Notes: generated by a model from the sequence alone, not told the origin. A DNA stretch of 64,000 bases from Saprospiraceae bacterium (GCA_016718505.1 JADKDE010000002.1:682001-746000); one strand, 5' to 3'; numbered from the stretch's first letter, positions 10,501 through 19,338 are shown. A program made the numbers and translations.

Positions 10501-11546
10501 GAGTAGTAGCTATTTTGACTCAAGACAACACTGTTAATATTACTAAGGATTCTATTGTATGTAATGGTAATGTGGTTAGGTTAATAGCGAATAACGTAAA
10601 TGCTGGAACATACACTTGGTTTAACAGTGCTGGTGTTCAGGTAGGTACAGGATCTACTTTGGATGTGACAGTTACAGCTGACGAATCTTATACAGTTAGA
10701 GTAAGAGATACTTATGGATGTACGCATGAGAATATAATTCGATTGAAAGTACAAGATAATCGAGTACAGATAACGGGTGATCTAATGATTTGTCCTGGAA
10801 AGAGCACGGAATTGACGGCCAACGTAGCTGACGTTGCTAATGTTCAAACATATTTGTGGACTCCAAATTCGGCTATCCTTTCGGGTCAAGGTACCAATAA
10901 GATTGTGGTGAATCCTTCTACCAGCACTTCATACAACGTATTGGTTACTTACAAAAATGGTTGTACTGCGTCTGCTGCTGCAACTGTATCTGTAAGTTCA
11001 TTTGTTCCTGCATTGACTATCAGCGCTGATCCTGATACTTTATTGCAAGCTGGGGTAGTAAATTTATCAGTGACGTCAGATCCATCATATACATATCAAT
11101 GGCAACCATCGGGTGTTTTGAACAATCCAAACATCGCTAACCCAATTGCTACGATAGAGACCAGCACGACATTTACAGTTACAGTAACCAACAGAGATGG
11201 TTGTACGCAGGTGCTTCAACAATTTGTGTTGGTTAGAGTTTTCGATTGTAAAGAACCATTTGTATTCATCCCTAATGCGTTTTCACCGAATGGAGATGGA
11301 GAGAATGATTATTTATGCTTGAGATCATTGGCAGTGATTGATTATGATATTTTCATCTATGATAGATGGGGTAATAAGGTATTTGAGGGAATAAGAGTTG
11401 TTCCTTCTAGTAGCAATACAGGCTGTTGGAATGGTACATTCGATGGCAAAGAGCTTTCCCCTGATGTTTATGGATATTATTTGAAAGCGCGTTGTGTAGG
11501 TGGTGAGCAATTCACCAAACAAGGAAATATTACTTTATTAAGATAA
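7572..11546 (+). CDS. Large exported protein with CHU_C/gliding-motility C-terminal domain
   Basis: 1324 residues from the chosen start, which gives a clean signal peptide (MKNNSWQS...VNSFA) before THIVGGQLTYRCLG. Starts at 7518 or 7461 would add a charged extension; the latter lies inside the upstream gene. The N-terminal 300 residues form a cysteine-containing beta domain shared with the next gene. Then come PKD/Ig-like repeats (for example residues about 300-1230, with Ser/Thr-rich 'TTTYTVTVTD' signatures). The C-terminus FIPNAFSPNGDGENDYLCL...GNITLLR is a type B T9SS sorting domain. Likely a secreted surface filament or adhesin held by the PorP/SprF partner at 3968. A strong terminator follows. 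Confidence 0.9.
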   Translation: MKNNSWQSILRISMVIIGLAFSVNSFATHIVGGQLTYRCLGNNNYEIKLLLYRDCYNGNPAASFDDPAPVGIYDGRTNQPVAVTGPFTINGKVLIPYTGEDTIHQTLVNDCGVRNTDVCVHRTIYTDTVNLPFNPDGYIFAYQRCCRNYTVNNIVDPLETGSTYFIKLTGAAQLNCNTAANFKSWPDIYICTNSQLDFDHGAIDPDGDSLVYKLCVPSQGASLAIPNPAIPSNPPYDTVVWKAPFNLSNLMGGTTPLAIDANTGRLTAFPTIIGQYLIGVCVDEYRGGELLSSTRRDFQYNVRECDLPPIASGAVASVECGNNTVAFQDQSTGAVNFVKWIFDYPTNSDTSNLSNPSHTFSTVGNHRVALVAYRTESCNDTAFVDFTIPNSGLIPSFTNSFYLCNDTYVVNFNDTSRDTIAGSAVNSWNWEFINGTDTIRASGRNNTISIPSSATRVLVRLTVGSTQGCVQTISQYVDLNNSQAITADFTYTVKKCSGVYTITPVSTSVNTIPNSTISTYEWTVLQGASVLTSNLQGPNFTVTSPNDIWLQLKVTNSLGCGNSTIRRPVNANVGDGLFPSFTRNVVRCGEKCYLTLNSTSRDTINGNAGLGYQWEIIVGTDTTRFNGANPKFSASCGSTVTVNLTIVSIEGCTATTSETFVLQADSEIKADFNIDIRNCVQNSDVVLTATYDNNFPPTSVTWTLSNGLTGTGNTYSNALEAGAFDVTMCATFTEDCRICQVKSFTTRNLNQVSVSGGSICIGQSLVLNPSPVSPYVYTWAPGVGLSNIGSASPTAAPIVTTTYTVTVTDPASGCSKVLNPQVVVNRSQDQLGFAYRQSCANELSVQFTNTGVANNVTWVFGTTPPTVTTVASPTINFPNLGNFTVIMVGGSPCVDSIVRQITLRPYQWPTLPDTVIACNTNMVNLNPGANTSFGYHWNNAALLDNADIANPKASLQSTTTFLVTITNTQENCTTTDRVVAILTQDNTVNITKDSIVCNGNVVRLIANNVNAGTYTWFNSAGVQVGTGSTLDVTVTADESYTVRVRDTYGCTHENIIRLKVQDNRVQITGDLMICPGKSTELTANVADVANVQTYLWTPNSAILSGQGTNKIVVNPSTSTSYNVLVTYKNGCTASAAATVSVSSFVPALTISADPDTLLQAGVVNLSVTSDPSYTYQWQPSGVLNNPNIANPIATIETSTTFTVTVTNRDGCTQVLQQFVLVRVFDCKEPFVFIPNAFSPNGDGENDYLCLRSLAVIDYDIFIYDRWGNKVFEGIRVVPSSSNTGCWNGTFDGKELSPDVYGYYLKARCVGGEQFTKQGNITLLR

Positions 11547-11554
11547 AATAAATT

Positions 11555-11588
11555 AAAGCCCGTCAATTATTTTGATGGGCTTTTTCTT
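11555..11588 (+). terminator. Intrinsic terminator between the two CHU_C-type genes
   Basis: 12-bp stem AAAGCCCGTCAA / TTGATGGGCTTT (one G-T pair) with a 5-base loop, then TTCTTTTT. It lies just 9 bp after one gene and before the ATG at 11598, so the second paralog must rely on read-through or on a promoter inside the upstream coding region. Confidence 0.85.
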
Positions 11589-11597
11589 TTTGAAATA

Positions 11598-13796
11598 ATG
11601 GCAAATAAAATTAAAATGCCAATAGCGAATCGTTGTATATTCATACTATTTGCTTGTGCTTTATTTTATTTTCCAACCAAAATATTTGCAACCCATATTA
11701 TCGGTGGTGAAATAACGTATAAATGTCTTGGGAACAATAAGTTCATAATTTCTCTTACGGTGTATCGTGATTGCAAAAATGGTAGTCCAAGTGCGCCATT
11801 TGACGACCCTGCATATCTAGGTTTTTTTCTTCAGAACAACCAACTTGATACTACCATAGCTTCTAAAGGCGTTCTTAATTTATTTCTTAGAAATAATGAT
11901 ACGTTAGCGCCTATTCTATTTTCCCCTTGTAGGGTGCAAAAAGACAGCATTTGCGTACATACTACGACTTATTTTGATACAGTTTCTTTGCCTTTTCGGC
12001 AAGGTGGTTATAGACTTGTTTATCAAAGATGTTGTCGCAATGGTAGCATAGTCAATATACAAGAACCAATTGGGACAGGGGCAACTTTTTCTACTGATAT
12101 TACCGAACATGCATTGATGAACTGTGATAGTTCGCCAACATTTAAGGAGTGGCCACCTTTGTATATTTGCGTGGATGATCCAATAGTTTTTGATCACTCT
12201 GGAGTGGATGTGGAAGGCGATTCCATAGTATATGAACTTTGTGCACCGCTTAATGGCCCTACACCGCCAGCCTTACCACAGCCGAATCCACCAGGAAACC
12301 CACCATACCCAGAAGTGGTTTGGAAATCACCGTTTTCACTCAGTAATGTATTGGGTGGCGTGCCTTTAACAATCGATAGACAGACTGGGTTATTGACAGG
12401 AATACCCAATGTGTTGGGTCAGTTCGTGGTAGGTATTTGTATGAAGGAATATCGACTTGGGATATTGCAATCAATTGTGAGGAGAGATTTTCAATATAAT
12501 GTAGGCTTATGTGGAAAGGTAGATGCAGTCTATACTGCACCACTTTTTCAATGTTCTAAGACCATTTTTATAAAAAACGACAGTACCGTTGCAAACACTT
12601 TTGAGTGGGTTGTGACAGATAGTATGGGCTTTACTACCCGACAGTACAATCGTTCATTTAACTTCGATGTACCGAAAGAGGGAACCTATTATATTCGCTT
12701 AGTTGCCAATTCAAATTTCGATTGCGCTGATACTGCTTATCACCAAATACATATTTATGATGAGAAAATTACCCCTAATTTTACTTATGAAATAATACAA
12801 TGCAATACAGATTCTATTTTATTAAAGGTAGTAAATAACCCGTCTATAGAGAATGATACAATTCAATGGATGAAAACCCATATTGGTTTTGATAATTCGG
12901 TGGTATCATTTTTAGATCGAGATACTATTTTGTTATCATTGAAAAGAGTGACTGATATCGATATTTTTCAAGAAATTGGGTCATCTAAAGGCTGTTATGA
13001 TAGTTTATCAAAAAAAATAAATCTTCCCTTGTTAGATTCTAACTATCCATCTATTTTATCTTTATGTGAGGATAACACTCTAATTCTACGACCAGATAAA
13101 ATTTTGCCGTGCAATTATACATGGGTTCCAACGACATATATCACAACTTCACCTTTTGAAGCTGTGGTTGGCATTAGTCCAGAAAGCAGCATTCAGTATA
13201 TTGTAAAAATGAGTGGCTTTAATGATGTTTGTGTTGCCTATGATACTGTAAATGTTGTCCTTGTACCAAAGGTTATGGATCTAGCCATTAATGCTATACC
13301 TGATGAAATTCGCAAGGGTGCCAACTCTACTTTGACAGCGACATTTTTAAATAATTTTACCTATATCTGGAGTCCTCAACAGAGTTTGTCTAGTTTTAAC
13401 TTAAATACAGCTATCGCAAATCCTACTGTTTCTACTCGATATTTTATTACCATCACTTCACCCGATGGCTGTGTGGATACGACTTCTATCGTTTTAAGAG
13501 TTTTGGTAGATCCTTGTACGGAGCCCTATTTGTTTATCCCTAACGCATTTAGTCCCAATGGAGATAGCGAGAATGACGTTTGGCAGGTAAAGGGGTACGC
13601 TGTGATTTCTTGCGTAGCGTCTATTTTTGACCGATGGGGTAATCGTGTTTATCATTCTGATTCTGGAATTCCTTCTTGGGATGGAAGATATCAAGGACTT
13701 GACCTGCCTCCAGACGTGTATGGATACTATTTGAAAATCATCTGTGACGATCAAACCATCACTCATCGAAAAGGGAATATTACCCTTATTCGCTAA
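11598..13796 (+). CDS. Exported protein with CHU_C-type C-terminal domain, paralog of the upstream gene
   Basis: 732 residues. Signal peptide ends at KIFA, followed by THIIGGEITYKCLGNNKF. The first 300 residues align closely with the upstream protein (same YRDC, FDDPA, YQRCCRN and EWPPLYICVDD motifs). It then has far fewer PKD/Ig-like modules, and ends with FIPNAFSPNGDSENDVWQV...GNITLIR, again a type B T9SS sorting domain. The pair arose by tandem duplication with gain or loss of middle modules. The ATG follows the terminator hairpin by 10 bp, leaving almost no room for its own promoter. Surface-exposed role inferred; ligand unknown. Confidence 0.9.
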   Translation: MANKIKMPIANRCIFILFACALFYFPTKIFATHIIGGEITYKCLGNNKFIISLTVYRDCKNGSPSAPFDDPAYLGFFLQNNQLDTTIASKGVLNLFLRNNDTLAPILFSPCRVQKDSICVHTTTYFDTVSLPFRQGGYRLVYQRCCRNGSIVNIQEPIGTGATFSTDITEHALMNCDSSPTFKEWPPLYICVDDPIVFDHSGVDVEGDSIVYELCAPLNGPTPPALPQPNPPGNPPYPEVVWKSPFSLSNVLGGVPLTIDRQTGLLTGIPNVLGQFVVGICMKEYRLGILQSIVRRDFQYNVGLCGKVDAVYTAPLFQCSKTIFIKNDSTVANTFEWVVTDSMGFTTRQYNRSFNFDVPKEGTYYIRLVANSNFDCADTAYHQIHIYDEKITPNFTYEIIQCNTDSILLKVVNNPSIENDTIQWMKTHIGFDNSVVSFLDRDTILLSLKRVTDIDIFQEIGSSKGCYDSLSKKINLPLLDSNYPSILSLCEDNTLILRPDKILPCNYTWVPTTYITTSPFEAVVGISPESSIQYIVKMSGFNDVCVAYDTVNVVLVPKVMDLAINAIPDEIRKGANSTLTATFLNNFTYIWSPQQSLSSFNLNTAIANPTVSTRYFITITSPDGCVDTTSIVLRVLVDPCTEPYLFIPNAFSPNGDSENDVWQVKGYAVISCVASIFDRWGNRVYHSDSGIPSWDGRYQGLDLPPDVYGYYLKIICDDQTITHRKGNITLIR

Positions 13797-13930
13797 TTAT
13801 AAATGTTAAATATTTGTTAAATATATACGCATAACAAATTATGTGTATGTGTAAGTATCAGTGATACAGTGCATTGTATTTATATAGTAGTGTGCATAAG
13901 ATTGAATGATGCGATAAATGGTATTATGTA

Positions 13931-13962
13931 TTGCATAGTATATTGTTTTGTATGTATATTTG
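13931..13962 (+). promoter_or_regulatory. Promoter of the padR-pspC operon
   Basis: TTG at 13931-13933 and TATATTTG at 13955-13962 fit the Bacteroidota -33/-7 pattern (TTG, about 21 bases, TAnnTTTG). The start codon of padR follows at 13981. The upstream 130 bp is rich in ATGTAT, GTGTAT and TATGTAT blocks, compatible with ATGT-type PadR operators. Confidence 0.55.
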
Positions 13963-13980
13963 TATTGTCAATTAAATATT

Positions 13981-14304
13981 ATGAATATAGAGAATACAAA
14001 AGCACAAATGCGCAAGGGCATACTCGAGATGAGTATTTTAGCCATCATCGCAAGAGGAGAGGCCTATCCGAGTGACATTATCAAAGCCCTCAAGGATATG
14101 GACTTAATCATAGTAGAAGGAACTCTTTATCCTTTATTAACTCGATTAAAAAACTATCATCTTCTGGATTATCGTTGGGAGGAATCTAACAGTGGGCCTC
14201 CGCGCAAGTATTTTTCGCTTACAGATGAAGGACATCGGGTTTATTTGGAATTGAAGCAAGCATGGCAAGATTTTGTCATCTGCGTAAATAATATCATTAA
14301 ATAA
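13981..14304 (+). CDS. PadR family transcriptional regulator
   Basis: 107 residues from the ATG at 13981; an in-frame ATG at 13948 would lie in the promoter, so it was not chosen. The winged-helix core includes MRKGILEMSILAIIARGE, YPSDIIKALKDMDLIIVEGTLYPLLTRL and the wing SNSGPPRKYFSLTDEG, all classic PadR elements. The family represses neighbouring membrane-stress genes and often its own promoter. The gene is 16 bp from the PspC-domain gene, a conserved Bacteroidota pairing, so it most likely senses an envelope signal and controls that operon. Short C-terminal helix only (PadR-s2 type), giving dimerisation. Confidence 0.93.
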   Translation: MNIENTKAQMRKGILEMSILAIIARGEAYPSDIIKALKDMDLIIVEGTLYPLLTRLKNYHLLDYRWEESNSGPPRKYFSLTDEGHRVYLELKQAWQDFVICVNNIIK

Positions 14305-14320
14305 AATAAAATCAACCAAT

Positions 14321-16387
14321 ATGAATAAGATTATACAGATAAATTTAGGAGGCGCGGCCCTCACCTTAGACGATGATGCATACGAATTGTTGCGGACATA
14401 TTTGCAAAAGATCAAAAGGGCCTTCAATGACGCCAGCAGTCATGATGAATTGATTAAAGACTTTGAAACCCGAATTGCCGAATTGTTGCAGGAGAAAAAC
14501 CCTGGCAGCTCGATTTATTCGTTGAAAAATGTCGAAGCAGTGATAGCTGTATTAGGAGAACCAGAGCAAATTTTGGAGGAATCTTCAAGCGATGCAGGCC
14601 CTAAGAATAATTATACACAAGAAGATTCTACATTCAATCCTGGACGCAGACTCTATCGACATGGCCAAGACAAGGTAGTAGCTGGTGTTTGTGCAGGGCT
14701 AGCCCAGTATCTAGGTATTCGAGATCCACTCTGGGTACGAATCGGCTTTGTAATATTAATTTGGGTTTATGGGATTCCAATTTGGACATATTTATTGTTG
14801 TGGATAGTCTTACCTGAGGCAAAATCACCTTCAGAGTATTTGGAAATGCAAGGAAAGCCCATCAATTTTGATAATATAAATAATATAATAAATGAAGGCG
14901 TTGACAAAATTAAATCTTTTGCTACGACTTCAGACACTAACTCAGGAAAATTTAATTTTGAAACTAAAAGGACAATATTTGAAAATTTTGGGGATTTTCT
15001 TAAAAAAATGGGGGGCTTACTATTGATAATTTTAGGAATCGTCATTTTAATAGGTGCGATTACGTCTTTTTTTTCTTTTACAGCTAGTTTGATTGTAGCA
15101 GCAGCTTTCATTCCCAGTTTTTTTGGGGACAATACTTTTTGGAATTATATGATGATTATAAGTCTGTACTTATTAATTGCCATTCCCCTATTTTATATCA
15201 TATTTTGGTTTGTTAATTATTTAAGGAATAGAAAAATTTCTCCAAAAGCATATTGGATAGGCTTGGGGACGTGGCTTTTATGCCTTATTTTTACGATTAT
15301 TTGTGGCATCAGATTGCTGTCTGATTTTTCAACCCACCAATATATCACGAATGAACTGAGCATTACCCAGCCCTATGGTGATACACTCGTAGTTGTGCCT
15401 TCTCAGTATGATAAAATCCAGGGCTCTTTTCACCTCAGTAAATGGAAGATTTCGAATATGAATGGGAATCCATTTTTAGGCGATGATATCGATTTGTTGA
15501 TCACGACAAGTCCAGATCAAGACTTTCACTTATTTGAAAAAATAGGGGCTTTTGGAAGCGATGAAAACGAAGCTCAAGCCAATGCCAAAGAATTGAGTGC
15601 AGAATATCAAAGTGAAGGTCGTGTATTGTCCCTACCTTCTAGATACAATCTTACTAAAGATAGCCGATGGAGAGTTCAAGCTGCGAGTGTTGAATTGCAA
15701 GTCCCTAAAGGCAAATTTGTCAAATTGGGAGAAGGGATAAACCATAGATATGATATTCTCATCAAATCACAAGATGATTTCAAACGAAGAAGATCTGTGC
15801 AAGTAGGGGATGTTGTAAGTAGCGACGGACTAAAAATTTCCATCAACAATGACAGTCCTTGGTCGAATGAGATAGATATTGATGGTGACAATACCTTTAA
15901 AATCAAGAAAAGTTATACGCCTCAAGCTATGTCAAATACCCCATTGCGTATAGACCTTGGTAATTTGCCCGAGGAAATCAATTTTCCTCAAGAAAAATTT
16001 GGTAATTACGACGACATCGAATTGATCATAAAGCCCAGTAATTCAAGCGATTATAATCTTACCTCTTTTTTGACCGCAACTTTGGACGAAGGTAGGAAAA
16101 AGTTAGACTTCAAGATGGTCAAATATCCCGTTGTTTTCGAAAGTAAACACCTGTCGCTCAGCCCCAATTTCTATTTTAGTGTAGATCAGGGTTGGGTCGC
16201 ACCAAAACTTTCGATTGAACTTGAAATACCTGAAAATGCCAGAGTGACTTTTGATAAAGGAGTTTCTTCTATTCTATCCAGCTCTGGAATACAACAATAT
16301 AATGATCAAGACATTGACAATCCGAGCCAAATATGGAAAATGACGCCTGATGGTCTTGTTCCGATAGATCGGACTCCAGAAAAATAA
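14321..16387 (+). CDS. PspC domain-containing membrane protein
   Basis: 688 residues. An N-terminal cytoplasmic part (1-100) with a helical repeat-like fold is followed by a PspC domain (about 108-165, RRLYRHGQDKVVAGVCAGLAQYLGIRD then a transmembrane helix). Three or more further hydrophobic segments lie at about 225-255, 275-300 and 310-335. The C-terminal 330 residues are a soluble, beta-rich region with no recognised domain. PspC proteins take part in envelope-stress response; large Bacteroidota versions are paired with PadR as here. The minus-strand gene downstream converges on it. Confidence 0.85.
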   Translation: MNKIIQINLGGAALTLDDDAYELLRTYLQKIKRAFNDASSHDELIKDFETRIAELLQEKNPGSSIYSLKNVEAVIAVLGEPEQILEESSSDAGPKNNYTQEDSTFNPGRRLYRHGQDKVVAGVCAGLAQYLGIRDPLWVRIGFVILIWVYGIPIWTYLLLWIVLPEAKSPSEYLEMQGKPINFDNINNIINEGVDKIKSFATTSDTNSGKFNFETKRTIFENFGDFLKKMGGLLLIILGIVILIGAITSFFSFTASLIVAAAFIPSFFGDNTFWNYMMIISLYLLIAIPLFYIIFWFVNYLRNRKISPKAYWIGLGTWLLCLIFTIICGIRLLSDFSTHQYITNELSITQPYGDTLVVVPSQYDKIQGSFHLSKWKISNMNGNPFLGDDIDLLITTSPDQDFHLFEKIGAFGSDENEAQANAKELSAEYQSEGRVLSLPSRYNLTKDSRWRVQAASVELQVPKGKFVKLGEGINHRYDILIKSQDDFKRRRSVQVGDVVSSDGLKISINNDSPWSNEIDIDGDNTFKIKKSYTPQAMSNTPLRIDLGNLPEEINFPQEKFGNYDDIELIIKPSNSSDYNLTSFLTATLDEGRKKLDFKMVKYPVVFESKHLSLSPNFYFSVDQGWVAPKLSIELEIPENARVTFDKGVSSILSSSGIQQYNDQDIDNPSQIWKMTPDGLVPIDRTPEK

Positions 16388-16458
16388 CTATTGGTCGAGT
16401 GGAAATTGCCTGATTGACCCTATTTATAAAATGAATCTTGGATTGAGTTTTGGCTATT

Positions 16459-17301
16459 TTATAGTCGATTCTTGATCCAAGATTCAAGGGGGTCTTTAAA
16501 GCAGGAGACCGTTGGAAAGCCCAATGTCAGCCCTTTTTCTTTTATATTTCTATCGAAAAAATGGGCTATGCTGCCATATAAAAATAAGGGTAATTTCCTT
16601 TGGTACGGGACTATGAGTTGCTTAAAAAAATCCTCGAAATGATGATCGATTAACTCTTGAACAGTTTTTTCGTGAAGACACGAACTCAAATGAACGACCA
16701 ATCCTGCTACAAATGATTTCGGGTCTGGTTGCAAAAATAAATCTTGGCGAAATTCTTCTAAAGTTTTATCACAGAGGATTTTAGTTCTCAAAATCTCTGG
16801 ACAGGTTCGGTTGAAAAGTGCTTGTATGATTGATTTTCCTAGAACATATCCACTTCCAAAATCTCCGTATAAAACCCCAAGGGATGGTATTTGGTCGATG
16901 ACTAAATCATTTTCTACGACACATGTATTGGATCCTGTCCCCAATATTCCGACGATCTTGGGTCCATGGCTTCTGTCGGCCTCTATTGCTAGATTTAAGT
17001 CAGATTTAACAGAGATATTTTTAGTATTTGGAAAAATAGCATGCAGTAAGTCTTTCACGATTTGGTCGGTAGAAGAATTGATACAACCCGCTCCAAAGTA
17101 AAAGATTTGATAAGGTGAATAATGGCTGAGTTTTGCCTTCCAATCTTTTAGGACTTCGTGCTTATATTCGATATTTTCATTCAAAGGATTAAATCCTCGA
17201 GATTGAATGTACACAGTCTCTTCTGGAGATACAAATGCCCAATTAGACTTAGTACTTCCACAGTCAACTATCAATGTGTTTTGAGCCAATTTGTGTTGCA
17301 T
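16459..17301 (-). CDS. BadF/BadG-family ATPase, N-acetylglucosamine-kinase-like
   Basis: 280 residues with the sugar-kinase/Hsp70/actin fold. DCGSTKSNWAF (13-23) is the phosphate-1 loop, GILGTGSNTCVV (about 116-127) the phosphate-2 loop, and DFGSGYVLG follows. Family members phosphorylate N-acetylglucosamine or related sugars; the substrate cannot be told from sequence. The stop of the upstream PaiB-like gene is at 17304, 3 bp from this start, so aspartate kinase, PaiB-like and this gene form one minus-strand operon. Cytoplasmic. Confidence 0.82.
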   Translation of the reverse strand: MQHKLAQNTLIVDCGSTKSNWAFVSPEETVYIQSRGFNPLNENIEYKHEVLKDWKAKLSHYSPYQIFYFGAGCINSSTDQIVKDLLHAIFPNTKNISVKSDLNLAIEADRSHGPKIVGILGTGSNTCVVENDLVIDQIPSLGVLYGDFGSGYVLGKSIIQALFNRTCPEILRTKILCDKTLEEFRQDLFLQPDPKSFVAGLVVHLSSCLHEKTVQELIDHHFEDFFKQLIVPYQRKLPLFLYGSIAHFFDRNIKEKGLTLGFPTVSCFKDPLESWIKNRL

Positions 17302-17303
17302 TT

Positions 17304-17925
17304 TTATTGAAAAAGCTGTGGTCGAATTGCTTTCATCGATTTTGCCATCTCCTGTTCGCCTTGGGCCTCAAGGTGTGTCACTATATTTTTGAAATCTTCA
17401 TCATCCCTATTTTGGCTTAGTTTTTTTGCAGCAAAAGTTTCCGTAAATCGGATTTCCAACCCTATGATGCCTGGCAAGTGATCAGAAATAAGTTTTTCAC
17501 TCAAAGATTCGAATGTCCGCCCATTTTCGCTAGAGGATTCGTAGAGATTTGTCAGATTTTTTAATGAATGGATGAGCTCTTCCATGGGCTGAATGTGAAG
17601 CATCCCATTGCCTTTTACGCTGATGTAATTTAGGGTACTTACATTTTCATTTTTATACCAAGAAGAAGAAATATATGTTGGGATATGAAGTATTTGGATT
17701 GTGCACGATTGCCCTCTTTCAATAATTTCGAATGTTTGTTAGCTTTAGAAATATGAGTCAAAGCCCCTAGCAATTTATCGTCATCATCAAAAAGAAACTC
17801 AAATGGCAAAATGGTAGTTTCGGAAATTCCGTCGTGACTCGAAATAAAAGACCATGATTATTAAGTTTCAGGAATTCTTTAATCTCGATGGGATCATTCC
17901 AGCGATATTTCAACGGAATATGCAT
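17304..17925 (-). pseudogene. PaiB-like FMN-binding protein interrupted by two frameshifts
   Basis: Reading the minus strand from the ATG at 17925 gives MHIPLKYRWNDPIEIKEFL, the start of the FMN-binding negative regulator (PaiB) family. The frame then shifts near the A-run 17842-17844 to continue HDGISETTILPFEFLFDDDD...ISKANKHSKLL, and again near 17699-17700 to continue IQILHIPTYISSSWYKNENVSTLNYISVKGNGMLHIQP to the stop at 17304. Adding one base at each short homopolymer restores a full-length protein of about 206 residues, including the family motifs YISxSWY and the KxLSQNR segment near the C-terminus. Only the last 99 residues remain as an uninterrupted start-to-stop frame. Lies 3 bp after the aspartate kinase stop, so it is co-transcribed. 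Probably a sequencing artefact rather than true decay. Confidence 0.75.
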
Positions 17926-17927
17926 AA

Positions 17928-19211
17928 TCAGTGTTTTAATGTCATCAGCGGGATATCTTTGACTGCCATTTGAAGCGTTTTGTCAGTTCGATCTTCCATA
18001 CCGATAAGTTTATTTTCTTTTAAATGTTCTATCATCTGATCAGTAAAATGTCTTACTGTATAAACTTGAAATCCATCTTGACGGCTGATATTAAAATTGG
18101 CTTCAAGCTCGGAACAAAGGCTGTCTATTTTTCCACTATCGTTATTAACTGAAACAGAAAAACTGATGGCAGAGTTGCGCATCATATTGATTTTGATACG
18201 ATACTTGGCGAATAGATCGAAAATCATTGCGAGATGAGATTCTACAACAAAAGAAAAGTCTCTGGTCGTGATCTTTAACAATATTTGATTTTTTTCAACC
18301 ATCACCACAGGTGGATAATTTAAATCTGAAAACTGACTGATGATAGTTCCTTCTGCATCGGGCTCTAAAAATGATTTTACGTAAAGTGGAATGCTTTTGT
18401 TTTGAATCGGTTTGATGGTTTTAGGGTGTATCACAGTGGCACCAAAATAAGTCATTTCGATGGCTTCTTGATAGGATAATTTATCCAGTTTTTGAACATT
18501 TTCAAAAAGTCTCGGATCTGCTGTCAAGACTCCACTTACATCTTTCCAAATCACCATAGCTTCTGCATCTAGACAATGCGACAATATGGCTGCCGAATAA
18601 TCACTCCCTTCACGCCCCAGAGTAGTAGTTTCATTGTCCTTGGTAGCACCTATAAAACCTTGGGTAAGGCAGACAGTCCCTTCTTGAATGATAGGTAAAA
18701 TTATTTCTTTGGTTTTCTTTTGAGTTTCACTCCACTGAATCTTTCCTTCGCGATAGGTGTCATCGGTGATGATGATATCTCTTGCATCTACCCATTTGTT
18801 GGCAATTTTTTCTTGATTGAGATAATGGGAAACTATTCTCGTAGAAAGCAATTCTCCGATGCTCACGATTTGGTCGTAAACGTAATCATAAGTCCTAGCG
18901 GGAGGTTCTTCCAATACCCATTCTACTTCGGCAAATAAATCATTCAGTAACTCGCCAGAACCTTCTCTGTCTTCTGTTAGGCCATTTAGCAAAGTCAAAT
19001 GATAATCCTTTACAAATTGCCATTTTGTATTGAGGTCATCTTGGCCTTTTATATAAGCATTGACTACTTCTTCGAGCGCATTGGTGATCTTTCCAGATGC
19101 TGAAATCACAACGATTAATTGGGAAGATCTGTATTTCTTGATGATGTTCGCCACGTTTTTGATTCCCTCCACGTCTTTGATGGATGCCCCGCCGAATTTG
19201 AAAACTTTCAT
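17928..19211 (-). CDS. lysC: Aspartate kinase
   Basis: 427 residues from the ATG at 19211, which begins MKVFKFGGASIKD, the family's invariant start; an upstream in-frame ATG adds a Lys-rich non-conserved stretch. The amino-acid kinase domain (1-280) contains KFGGAS, TTLGREGSDYSA and a GATVIHPKTIKP segment. Two ACT-type regulatory domains fill 300-427. It phosphorylates aspartate, the first step to lysine, threonine and methionine. Monofunctional, with no homoserine dehydrogenase part. Likely feedback-regulated through the ACT domains. First gene of a minus-strand operon with the PaiB-like and BadF-like genes. A TAATTTTG -7 motif lies on the minus strand at 19252-19245. Confidence 0.93.
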   Translation of the reverse strand: MKVFKFGGASIKDVEGIKNVANIIKKYRSSQLIVVISASGKITNALEEVVNAYIKGQDDLNTKWQFVKDYHLTLLNGLTEDREGSGELLNDLFAEVEWVLEEPPARTYDYVYDQIVSIGELLSTRIVSHYLNQEKIANKWVDARDIIITDDTYREGKIQWSETQKKTKEIILPIIQEGTVCLTQGFIGATKDNETTTLGREGSDYSAAILSHCLDAEAMVIWKDVSGVLTADPRLFENVQKLDKLSYQEAIEMTYFGATVIHPKTIKPIQNKSIPLYVKSFLEPDAEGTIISQFSDLNYPPVVMVEKNQILLKITTRDFSFVVESHLAMIFDLFAKYRIKINMMRNSAISFSVSVNNDSGKIDSLCSELEANFNISRQDGFQVYTVRHFTDQMIEHLKENKLIGMEDRTDKTLQMAVKDIPLMTLKH

Positions 19212-19244
19212 GTTGATTGCCTTGTATTTTTTTTTATTCTGGCG

Positions 19245-19282
19245 CAAAATTAATAGGTTTTAAGGTTATTTTGTTATATTTG
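19245..19282. promoter_or_regulatory. Divergent promoters of aspartate kinase and pullulanase genes
   Basis: Minus strand: TAATTTTG at 19252-19245, 34 bp before the lysC ATG. Plus strand: TATATTTG at 19275-19282, 57 bp before the pulA start. Both match the Bacteroidota -7 motif TAnnTTTG; no clear -33 TTG is seen for either, so confidence is moderate. Confidence 0.45.
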
Positions 19283-19338
19283 AAAGGTTAGTATGAATTG
19301 ATTTTATGGTAAAGAGTGTTTCTATTTAATTTTAGTGT

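Noticed and set aside
13869..13980. Longer N-terminus for PadR starting at 13948 or short protein at 13869
   Set aside because: This sequence holds the predicted promoter (TTG/TATATTTG), and the PadR family starts near 13981.
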